A DNA stretch of 50,303 bases from NCBI GenBank assembly GCA_002118135.1, contig BDIU01000440.1, forward strand, positions 1 through 50,303, given 5' to 3'. Origin of the DNA: Trebouxia sp. TZW2008 (Eukaryota; Chlorophyta; Trebouxiophyceae; Trebouxiales; Trebouxiaceae). Under the pieces are notes generated by a model. That model saw only the letters and a list, made by a program, of their open reading frames with translations. It was not told where the DNA came from and searched no databases. A program made the translations under genes and the position numbers. Shown here piece by piece: positions 31,552-41,600 of the stretch. Position 1 is the first letter of the stretch. Every line of letters begins with the position of its first letter.

Positions 31552-31933
31552 TGTGTTGACGCCTCAAAGGCACAGTGTGATGGCGGACGAGCAAACACAC
31601 TTGCACGACCGCGGGGAAGTCCTCTAAAGTCTCCCTGCGATGCGAGGGTGATTGGAGCGAATCAGATCTCATCTTCAGTTTGCACATCATTTTCTTTATC
31701 TGCGAATTTATTGTCGTTCAAATTTTGGCAGGGGGTGCTGAATTAGGTGGCCTTCACAGTGCAATTAGTCCAATTTGGGTCACTCTCGAGCGACATTTGC
31801 GAAAAAGGGAGTGCAATAAACCGGTCATCTTGTCGGGCATAGTGTGCACTGCAGTCGCCCTGTGCTGTGCGTGAGCCGGAACCTTGTGTACCATCCGCTG
31901 CTGGGTGCTGAGTGCCCGTCCTATCGCAACGCA
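31552..31933. promoter_or_regulatory. Shared divergent promoter region of two LHCA genes
   Basis: 382 bp separate the two start codons. CCAAT occurs at 31770-31774 facing the plus gene, and its inverse ATTGG at 31651-31655 faces the minus gene. TTATC at about 31696-31700 is GATAA on the minus strand, an I-box-like element often found in light-regulated promoters. A CAATAAA stretch at about 31814 is a weak TATA candidate for the plus gene. These are short matches; the co-regulation is inferred from the arrangement. Confidence 0.6.
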
Positions 31934-33287
31934 ATGGCCTTCGCAACGCACCTCGTGGGTACACCAGCAGTCCTTTGCAGAGCTACCAGAACCACTTCAC
32001 GCCTTTTCGGCACACCTGTTGCAGCACCTTCAAATGGCAGCAGAGTGTTTGCAAAGAAGGAGGGCAACTGGCTGCCAGGCAGCGACACCCCCGCGTACTT
32101 GGACGAGCTGCCAGCGTGAGCATTTTGCGGCATCGTCAAGCTTACCCCAACCTATCGGCGATGCAGCCCTGCGCCAGCTAATTGCACCCTGCGTGACGTC
32201 TGCTGGGTCTCTGTTCAGGTCATACGGATTTGACCCTCTTGGCCTGGCATCCCCTGCAGACCTCCGCAACCGATTTCAGGAGTCTGAGCTGATCCACTCT
32301 CGATGGGCCATGGCTGGTGTTGCAGGTGCCCTAGCAGTTGAGCTGCTGGGTCAGGGCAACTGGATCACAGCCCAGACATGGGTAAGCAATTTTGGTGTTG
32401 CAGCACGCTCCACGATCCTGTCCACTATCACTGACAATCGTAACTTTGTTCAAATTTGACTTTAATGTGGTACAGGCCAGGGATGGAGGCAGCCCTACCT
32501 TCCTTGGCATCCCATTGCCATTCAACTTTGGAACTATCCTTGCCATTGTAAGTCTGGTCAAACAATGTGGTGCAAAAGGCCTCGCTCTCAGCAGTGTTGA
32601 CCATTTGTCAAGCTGCGGACTGTAGTGTGCATTACAGCTAATGCAATTTGTGTAATGCAGAACTTCATTCTGATTGCTGGTGCTGAGACACGTAGAACAT
32701 TTGCACAGGATGAGGAGCGCAAGTACCCAGGTACGCTGCCAGTGTGATGGGAATAAGCTGTACACCTGCAAGGTGAAACACATTTATATACTGTTGTAGG
32801 CACAACTCAATGGTCAAATTTTTTGAATGTGTTGAAAGCCACTTTTGGCACCTTTCATGGTATCTGACAGACTGCATGTTGCAGGTGGGGCCTTTGACCC
32901 TCTAGGCTGGAGCAAGGGCAACCTTGAGGAGCTGAAGGTCAAGGAGCTCAAGAACGGGCGCTTGGCCATGGTTGCATTCTTGGGCTTTGTAGCACAGTAC
33001 GGCGCCACAGGTGTGACACTTTCTGCCACATTTGATTATGAGCTGACACTGATACAATCAACAACAAGGAAGCATGCACAAGTCAGGGCAGGCTGTTTTG
33101 CTGATTTTGTGATGCATACATTGTTATCTACCGACAAGATGCATGCCTGCGCTGCTGCTCTGTGTCTAATCCTCATCATTGACAATGCTGTGCAGGCAAG
33201 GGGCCAATTGAGAACCTAGGGCAGCATCTAGCCAACCCATGGGCCAACAACTTCGCCACAAACGGCGTATCCATTCCAGGGCTTTGA
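31934..33287 (+). CDS. LHCA1: Photosystem I light-harvesting protein, LHCA1-like
   Basis: Six exons in phase: 31934-32115, 32219-32381, 32476-32547, 32661-32730, 32885-33010 and 33196-33287, giving 234 residues. The transit peptide is about 1-40 ([20 protein letters not shown]). The mature protein begins [20 protein letters not shown], then [12 protein letters not shown]. Helix B is [18 protein letters not shown]. The stretch [16 protein letters not shown] closely follows green-algal LHCA1. Helix A is [18 protein letters not shown], and the end is [16 protein letters not shown]. Function: chlorophyll-binding antenna of photosystem I in the thylakoid. It runs divergently from the other LHCA gene and probably shares its promoter region. 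The LHCA1 call is based on remembered family text, so the gene number should be confirmed by phylogeny. Confidence 0.92.
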
Positions 33288-33696
33288 TTTTGTCCCTTTC
33301 AGCTAATACAGACAGCTTTTGAGAGTGCACAGCACACCTCAGATGTGGTCTTAGATCACACACCTGAGCAACTTCAATTCAACAGCAGTAGACAGCACCC
33401 TGTGCCAGTATGTAACATTACCAACAGTTGGCAGTGTCACTGTGCCTTTTGAGTTTATTGAACAAGCTGCACAGTCACTGATTTTGACCAACCAAGCCTT
33501 GTAAAGATGTGCTTCTCATGAAACTCCTTCTGTGAATACAGCAACAAATACAAGTCTGGGAAGGTGGTGGTGCTGGTCAAATGTTGGGCCAAACTGATGA
33601 GTGTAGCATGCTAATGGCTGACACGCAACTGACAGGCACAGAAAAAAAGTCAAGGCCACCGAACGTTTACTGTCTTTGCTGCTGTGCAGTGGACTG
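33288..33696. other. Convergent intergenic region with TGTAA motifs
   Basis: 3' flanks of the LHCA1-like gene (+) and the small coiled-coil gene (-). TGTAA at 33411-33415 and 33500-33504, 124 and 213 bp after the LHCA1-like stop, are candidate poly(A) signals. Nothing else is recognisable. Confidence 0.45.
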
Positions 33697-34144
33697 CTAG
33701 TCACAGACGCTGACAATTGCCAGCCCTTGTGCTGCCAGCTCCTGTTGCATTCTCATTGCGTCTTGCTGCAATTGCTGTCTCATACGCTGCTTCCTGTCTG
33801 CTAGCTTGGCCTTATTCAACATGAACATCTCCTCAGCCAGTCTGCGGTGACAACATCATCAGCATATGAACACACTCAAAGCGCTCGAGTCAGCTGCAAT
33901 TCTGAACACAGACTTACTCCCTTTGCAGTCTGTCCTTTGGGCTGCAAGCGACGACCTTCAGGTCAACAGTTTGCAAGTCCTGCCTTGGCATTGACTCTGC
34001 CCTGCTGCTCTTACGGCTTTGATGCTCATGCCAGCTGCTGACAGCGTCTCCTTTTTGCACATCTCGGGCATAGTGACTGGCAGCTGCGTACTGGTCGTTC
34101 TCCCGCAGCAAGCGCCGGATGTTGACCGGCTCGCGGCCAGTCAT
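33697..34144 (-). CDS. Small basic coiled-coil protein, possibly ciliary
   Basis: Two exons, 34144-33918 and 33841-33697, join in phase (AGGGA|GTAAGT...CCGCAG|A) to 123 residues starting MTGREPVNIRRLLRENDQYA. The C-terminal 50 residues form a charged helix rich in Lys, Arg and Gln (LNKAKLADRKQRMRQQLQQD), ending QELAAQGLAIVSVCD. Short proteins with this length and an ELxxxGLA end occur among ciliary microtubule inner proteins of the CFAP141 type. That resemblance is from memory and weak. The start was chosen as the first ATG after which the exon stays open; the open frame continues upstream to 34249, so an upstream exon is possible. The gene runs divergently from the diiron-protein gene at about 34368. 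Confidence 0.6.
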
Positions 34145-34367
34145 GTTCCCTGCAGACTCAACAGTTTTCCTTGTTGTTACAGCGCAATTCTGAGCGCTGG
34201 CAAGTCTGGACAAGAGCGATACAAGGCAAGTTGACACCACGTGCAGCACATGTGTCCAGCTTGACTAATTACAATCTGGTTTCAGAGCCAACTTGAAGTC
34301 ATACCCTACATGCATGCAACCAGTTGACCGTTGTGCAGGATCAATCGACAACTCAAAAAGCAATATC

Positions 34368-37300
34368 ATGGCGTCTTTCGGCCTTACATCAGGGCACTTG
34401 TGCAGCCACACTTTGTCGCAAGTCAAGAGAAGCACATGCGCCCCTGTTCGCAGACCTCTGGCACGCAAGGCATGCTTTACAGCCGCAGCAGCTTGAACGA
34501 CAACGCGGTTACTTCCTGACCTTTTTGCAGCGTGAATGCAGGCGTTTCGATGCCAAGCCGTCATCTCTGTGCCACAGCAGACTGCAACGCAACCTCAGCA
34601 AGGTAGGACTGCGTATAATCCTCAACCTTGCAGCTGCAAGGTCGTGCTTGCTCGAGGATTCTGTGCTGTTGCATTTGACATTGTTCGCATGCGATGATGA
34701 GTCCGTGTAAGCGCAGGTGAAAAAGTCAAACAAAATCATGGTGTGTTCCAACAGCTGCCTCATGAGTCCTTGCACTCCTTAGAGGTATGTTCTTGCTGTG
34801 ATGTTGTACATGTTCACTTGCATGACATCTTTATTGGTGTTGATGGCATGTCAGATGTTGTTTGCAATGTCTGTGCAGGCTGAGCTCAAGGAAGGTCACT
34901 CCATCCAAGCTCTTCGGCGATTTAGTGATAACCTAGCCAATTTGCCAGAAGTCGGCTGGGGTATGTGCACTGGTCTCTGTCCAAATTGGGAACAACTCTT
35001 GTGCTGTCTGAGGTCTCTGCCGTAGAAATGCATTACAAACTGATCACTTGAAGTATTACTGTGTCGATGCCAGCTGGTCTTCGTGGTCACATCAGTCCAA
35101 TACCATCTGTTTCCAAGCAAGTGTGCATGCTGTCTAGCATGTACCAGCATAACTTAGGCATGTATGGTTTTGTTTGACAAGACATTCATTTCACCTCAAA
35201 GCTGCAGCATTACCATGGGAAAAGTCTCGCTTGGCAAAAGCCCTAAAGCTGCAACATGTTTTTGCAGAGGAAAAGCTGAAGCCAGTCATGGTTGAGCTTG
35301 CATACAATCTGGAGTCCTTCAATCCCGCATTCACTGCAGTCCTTTTGAAGGTACATTTTACACTGTATTCATGCTTGAATGCAATGTAGAGTCTTTCAAA
35401 CCTGCATTCCACTGCAGTGCTTTTGCAAATACATTCTGCACAACGGTCATGCTGCACAACCGTCATTTTGCAACTGTATGTATGCTGTCTTGCCAGCATT
35501 CCAAGGCTGTCTTGTTTGCGTTTGATCATGCGTGATTATTTGCATACCCACTTGAGCATGAGGTCTGCATGCCATCTGGCACATTCAGACGCTGCGATCA
35601 ACGCCACAAAGTGACTACAATCACAGATTTTACCGTACGCAAGCAGCCTGTAAGCGCCTGAACATGTGCTGAGTCAGTCCCTGTACTTGCAGGTGCAGAG
35701 CAGCATTGGTCACAGCGACTATGTGCGGAGGGATCAAGCCTTGAAAGGCCTGATTCAGCCTCTGGCAGGAGAGTATGGCATGCATAACGGCCAGCCTCAA
35801 GGTAAGATTGACAATGGCATGCATTTGGGCCGTGTCAGACTTAATGCAGGTCGACAACAAATGCTTACCTGAATGCCAAATATCAACACGCGTTTGTCTT
35901 GTGATGGCGGCGTTTGGTCTTTGGAATCTGGCATGCTCTCCTCTGAGGTACCTTGGACCCAAGCAGAATGCAGCATAAACCCTTGGACGCACCACGCAAG
36001 TTCCTGTCAGATGTCATCAGTCACAAGTGGCATTTCATGTTCACAAGACATGCACAATAGCCAGCTAGCCAGAGTCAAGCTTTGTCCTTGTAACACATGG
36101 CAACTCTTGTTGATGTGGTTTTGCTTGCTATGCAGCCAAGACACACAGGGAGCTGTTCTCTGAGTTCTATGAGGATCTGTTGAAGGAGCCTCTAGAGTCT
36201 GCGCTGGCAGTGCAGCCACAGCCGCCTGCTGCAGTGCTGCTATTCCAGCAAATGATGCGGGACATCACCACAGCCGGGGGAGTAGGACTTGACCCTATTG
36301 GGCAGGTACATGTTGTACTGCCTCCATAGACATCGCATGAACAGCGTCAGACTGTGTCCATAGACTTTGCATGAACAACGTCAGACAGCATTGCACAGCA
36401 CTGCAGCCACAGCCGCCTGCTGCAGCGCTGCTGTTCCAGCAGTTGATGCGTGACATAACCACAGCCGGAGGAGTGGGACCCGATCCCATTGTCCAGGTAT
36501 GTTTCACGGTTTCATATTGGTTGGCAAAGCAGCCACAGCTGCCTGCTGCAGTGCAGCTTTTCTAGCAGATGATGTGGGACGTCACCACAGCCTGAGAAGT
36601 GGGACTTGACCTTTTGGGACAGGTACCACACAAGCAGCCAATCTTTCGCGTGTTCACTGTGCTCCATGCTGTAGATTACAGCAATCTTGACTATTTGCCA
36701 TTGTGCAAGCTGCATGTATAGCGTCACACAGTTGGTCTGGTTGCAACAAGGTTTGGTCATGCTGGGTAGGTATAGAACAAGCAGCAACGCAGCGAAACGC
36801 TCATTGTGCTCCATGTTGCAGACAACATCAGGAGACATGCATACATGCTGTGTTGCTTGCCACAAGACTGCACTGAAAGCATCAGACAGCAATTTGTAAT
36901 GCATTCATGCTCTCCTGGTAATGCACGCACTTCAATCTGTAGCGGACTGTCCAATTGCAGTCTCTCTGTCAATTTAATCCATGCACTCATCTGGCAGGTC
37001 ATGTACTGTGGGTGCAATATTGTGAGTCTGCGCAGAAATGCATTCGAGAGCAGCATTTGCATGATGGTTGCAGGCAGCATATGCTATGGGCTACAACCTA
37101 GCTATTGAATTCTTGGCAGACTTTGAGAAGACTTGGGAGTTGGAGGCGTTCCAGCAGCTAGATAAGCGGGTGCTGCAATCGCAGCAGCGGGCTCTCAAGG
37201 AGTGGCTGTTCCTTGAGGTATGCTTCATGAATGAGTGTTGATTTCAGTATATTTCAGATTGCATGGGCTGGATTGGCTGCTCCCTGAGGTACCTTGCTGT

Positions 37301-37829
37301 GCATCTTGTTAGCAGAGACACACATCAACAGGTCAGGACAGCTTGCAAGCATGACATGATTCAAATAGCAGTATCAGCAGCCCAGGACCTGAAGCTGATG
37401 CCGCGCCATTGGAATCGCAATGAGGTTTTATTGGTCCAAAAACAGACATGAATTCGCCTTCCACCCATCAAACACACTATCTGCTTGTGGATGCTTTGCA
37501 ATACAGTTCTAGTGGTTCTGCCGCAAGCAGCGGCAGCAGTCATGGGAGTTCATTTGCCATGTGCAGTTAACTCGCTGAGCAACAGGATGCAGCAATAGCT
37601 GACATGCGTTCATGTTACTGACTGGTGATCTTCAAACACATTTCCAAAATTTGGTTTCATTGGTCTGCAGATCCATGCAGAGGGCGAGGCAGAGCATGCG
37701 GAAATAGGTCACAATGCTGTGCTCAGCTTTGTGCCGTCGGAGCATCAAGACACCCTCAAAAGAGCCATGCATGACCACGACAGGGACTTCTCTGCTTTCT
37801 ACAACAGACTGGCAGACATGTTGCAGTAA
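34368..37829 (+). CDS. Heme-oxygenase-like diiron protein, probably plastid-targeted
   Basis: Exons 34531-34602, 34879-34960, 35208-35350, 35693-35801, 36136-36305, 37074-37217 and 37671-37829 join in phase. The last exon carries HAEGEAEH, an H-x3-E-x2-H pattern like the C-terminal iron ligands of heme-oxygenase-like diiron oxidases (CADD and relatives). An earlier helix has ELKEGHSIQAL. A central AYAMGYNLAIEFLADFE and a final HDHDRDFSAFYNRLADMLQ complete an all-helical protein. The 5' end is unresolved. ATG 34368 opens a transit-like peptide (MASFGLTSGHLCSHTLSQVK) that meets TGA unless spliced. A GC-AG intron 34470-34530 would join it in phase, giving 326 residues. Donors at 34422 and 34443 also fit phase. 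Substrate unknown. Confidence 0.72.
35383..35437 (+). repeat. Downstream copy of exon 35208-35350 donor edge
   Basis: GTAGAGTCTTTCAAACCTGC and then ATTCCACTGCAGTGCTTTTG copy the exon end CTGGAGTCCTTCAATCCCGC ATTCACTGCAGTCCTTTTG. The GAAG|GTACAT donor is changed to CAAATACAT, so the copy is not a usable exon end. Confidence 0.8.
36407..36496 (+). repeat. Intact in-frame duplicate of the diiron-protein exon 3' half
   Basis: The 90 bp after CACTGCAG at 36399-36406 read PQPPAAALLFQQLMRDITTA and on to DPIVQ, then the donor GTATGT. They match the working exon end (PQPPAAVLLFQQMMRDITTA ... DPIGQ, donor GTACAT). The segment is exactly 30 codons, starts and ends in phase 0, and the preceding and following exons are also phase 0 at this junction. 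It could therefore be included without disturbing the frame. Confidence 0.85.
36528..36622 (+). repeat. Second, broken downstream copy of the same exon half
   Basis: AAGCAGCCACAGCTGCCTGC ... GATGTGGGACGTCACCACAG ... GGACAG|GTACCA copies the same unit again but carries TAG and TGA in the frame of the working exon, so it is dead as coding sequence although its donor survives. Confidence 0.85.
37265..37300 (+). repeat. Short downstream copy of exon 37074-37217 donor edge
   Basis: GGCTGCTCCCTGAGGTACCTT at about 37275 resembles the exon end TGGCTGTTCCTTGAG|GTATGC at 37204-37223. Only the last 15-20 bases and the donor are recognisable. Confidence 0.5.
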
Positions 37830-38671
37830 CTCGCGCTTGGAAGATGCTCCAGCAACATGGCATTGGCTGTGTTTAAGCATTCTCCAGGATTTTGATGTCA
37901 ACGCTGCGGGCCAGTGTGTTTGTAAGGCGGCCAAGTGCACTTTGTTTGGGTGGACAACGCTGCATACATGTTGGGCAATTTGATTGCTCTCAAAAACTCC
38001 ACGAGACATCACTGTTGAAGGAAAGTTTCTTGCAAATCGACAAACAGGATACCAAATAAGTACACAGGTCTGTCATCATGATGGCATCAAGCAAACAGCT
38101 GGTAGTGAATCTCAGAGAGAAGCCGCTGCAAGGGAGGTTGGGCATCGAGACCTGTGTTGGCTGCCTGCAATGATGTCATTTCGGCTGTTGGCACAGGACA
38201 TGGTCGGTCGAAGAGCCATATGCAAGCTTGCGTGCTGGTTGGCCCGAAGTGGATGCACTTGCTTATCATGATGCTTGGCACAGGCCGTCTCTTGGGGCCG
38301 GGCATGTTCTGCATCCATGGTCTCGTGTGCACAACAAACACATTCTGCATATGCCAGATATAGTGCCACGCTGCATGAACCTACACAGGAATGCATCAAA
38401 GTGCGAGGTGTTTCTTGCCAAGACTGGCCGCAGCAGGCTGAGCGCACATGCATGCAGTCCCCGACCCGAACAAAACAGTTCTTGCAGCAAAGTTCAGACA
38501 TGGTACAAACGGTCACTGTTGCCATTGTTAAAAACAGATCTCACAAGTTCAGATTTTCACAATCAAGGGTGGGTTGCCAGCTATACACATGCAACAGCAT
38601 GCATATCAACCAGTGATCAGACGTCATCTCTGCAAAAAACAGTCGGGGCACACACCCCACCCGGGGCCATC
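37830..38671. other. Convergent intergenic region
   Basis: 3' flanks of the diiron-protein gene (+) and the OTU-like gene (-). TGTAA at 37921-37925, 92 bp after the diiron-protein stop, is a candidate poly(A) signal. Open frames here overlap on both strands without family features. Confidence 0.5.
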
Positions 38672-41600
38672 CTAAGGCCATGCGGCCACAAAATGCCCTT
38701 CATAAGGCAGAAATACCAACTGCAGTTTGGCAGCAGTCCAACAAGACGTGTTGGCACTGCAAATTGGCACAGTTGAACCATGTGTTTCTTTTTGCCACCA
38801 CCACGAGCCCATATCTATCCATAGGTGCAGCTCATTAGCCACAGCCTGCAGTGTAGAGCATTTGGGGAATCTGTCCACCCAGTCCGCCCCGTCTTCAGCC
38901 TTCACTGCCATTGGCAGCACAAAGCGCAGCACCATTTCCCACAGGCAGCCCTCCACCACTCTGCAAACAGGAACATTCTGCTCAGGGGAAGTTCGCAAGC
39001 TCTTGCTGGTGTTGTGGATTCCTTCATTTGAACAGCTAATGTGGAGTTGCATGTGGTACTGTGTGGAAACAATCATCATGCATGTCGACCTTGCTGTCAA
39101 ACAGCCTGCATGAACAAAATGCAAGAGATGCCGCACATGTTATGTATGTCTTCTGCATTCAAGATGTTGGCTGGACTGTGAAGTTGCAAAGTGGATGTCA
39201 ACTGCATTTAGTGATCTTGACATACCACAATATGGTCACTGCATGTAGGAAACAGTCTGCACCTGGCATCGTGCGATCGCAGAAAGCATGCAGGACAACA
39301 AGCTCATTGCAGCATAGACAATGGCAACAGTCTCATTGACTAAGTGACAGCATACAGTGAAAGAAACTGACAAATACAAGCAGTGTAATGTATGAAGTTG
39401 CTGTCATGGAACAACACAGTCAATAAGACTTACGTCGTGTCTCTGCCATCATGAGCCCACTCCATCTCAGACTTTGTGACAAAGTCAACATCATGATTGG
39501 TCATCATGTGATGACCGGCAATAGCCCGCACCCACAGCACTACAGCCTCCTTGCTGCGTGTGTCACTGCTGAAGCTACGCAACAGCTGGCGAGAGGGCAA
39601 GCCTGACCCTCTGGGCTGCTGGGCTTCTGAGTTGAGCCAGTCCTGTGACAAAGTGAGCAGAAGTGAGACGCAAATTGAACCGCTGAGCACTCCACAAACA
39701 AAATTGCGATACTGTGCTCCTTAGCAAAATACAAGCAGAACTGCATTGGTACAACCTGCAGTCACCGCAATGCACAGCCTCCACAGTTTAGGTGCACAAC
39801 TTGGATGCCATGTGAACACCGTTTGTGTCATATTCCAGGTGGCTGTGCACCCAACTTTAAAAATGCTCTATGCACAGTCCTACCATGTCAGTGTTATCAC
39901 ATGTTTAGCTTTTTCAGGATAAGTCAGCCTGAACAAAATCAAGCCAGGCACCACACACGACTGCACAACATGTCTGCACATACAGCCAATTGCAACTGAT
40001 GAGGAGAGAGTTTACCAGGAAGACTGTGCAGCCAAAAGGCACAGTAGCGCCAGATGGTAGGCGCACTGGCACAATGTGCTCATTGGCGCAGGCCCTGCTT
40101 GTGACCTGCTGGGCATGCTCAGCAAAGGCCTGCCTGACGCCAACAGGAGCCGCTGCCAAGGCTGTGATGAGCCTCAGTGCCAATGCGGTATAACCGCAGT
40201 TGCCACAGCCTGCATTGTGCAGTGACACATCAGCTGGACTGGTCATGTTCATACTGCACTGCACCACACTTAAGCAAGGTAACAGGAGCTTCACGTGCAC
40301 CGCGACAGGAGCTTCATGCGTAATGCAGCAGGAACGTGAAGTAAGCAATGTATGCATGTCATCCATCTTTTGCATCATTTGAATGTTGTTTGTGCAATGA
40401 CTAGCGCGCAGCTGCACTACATCAAATTGCAACTGACTCTGTTTTTGAAGCATTCAGCCGTTGTAAACCATTCACTGCAGCTCAAGTAAATCAGGCAGAT
40501 GACCATAAGCTCACTCCCCTGCGCCTTTCACACAAGGCACACACACACCACACACCAACCACACACACCAACCACACACACCAACCACACACACACAGCT
40601 GGTCATGGTGAAACGGCTAACACACCCAAACAAACACGCACGCACACACACATATGCATTTGAACTCAACTGAAGCTATGCAAGAAGCAGCCAATGCATA
40701 CCTGACACATTGACCACATACCGCCAGTTCAGCATGCTAGCCACCGCAATCTTTGCCGTCTGGGCTTCAGCTCCAGCGTTGTGGACGTCCATCAACTCCC
40801 ACTTCTGCTCAGCCTGGTCTGCACCCTGGTCTCCCACCGCGTCTTTATAGCTGATGGGTGCAGTCTTGTCTTTCTGCTGACCAGATAGCCTCTGATACTC
40901 TGCTATCTGAGCTGTAAGCTCTTCAGGGGAAAGATTGAGCGCCCGCAGGGTCTGGACCTGCTCTAGCGGCATGCCCTCTGGCACCTCAATGCCTGCGTAC
41001 CAAGGATGTTTGGTCACTACATGCTGAGACAGTGTCTGCGAAGTTCAGCCACGTGCAATGCACAAGCGTCAGAGATCGTGAATCACTGAGATGCTGTGCA
41101 TATTGTGCAACGCGCAATGCAGTGATGTCAGTGTGCCAGGCATGAAACGCAGGTACTTTAGCGTTTCAATCACTGACAGAGTGTGGTGAGTGACCACAAC
41201 TGTGTAACAGCACACTAAGAATCTCACCTGCTGAAGAGGATGGGCCAACAACCTCTGCTAGGGCAGCAGACCCAATGGAGCTCGCTCAGATACACCTGCC
41301 CATGCAGCCTGTCCAGACCCTGCTGAGGGAGCAGGGCTGAACCAGGGCTGCCCTGAGACACCTGCTCCTGAGGCCGCTCCAGGCCCTGAAGTTGAGGGGT
41401 GGCTGCCCTCAGGCTGGGCTGTCGGGGGGTCTGTCACTATGGGGTCAGACTTCTGCTGGGGGCTTGCAGCTGGTGGGGGGGTCTCTGCTGGGGGGTCATA
41501 TCTTGGAACAACCCTTGGCTCTGAAAGAGCAGCAGATACCATAGTGGATGGGCAGGAGCCCTCTGACTGCTCAGGCAGGGCGTCTGATGCAGCAGTCGCT

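Noticed and set aside
41232..41295. Read-through to a stop at 41258 as the end of the Trp-repeat protein, making the OTU part a separate gene
   Set aside because: A GTGTAT donor at 41295 joins the acceptor at 40993 in exact phase, and the OTU exon has no good start codon with upstream context. Kept as the main alternative.
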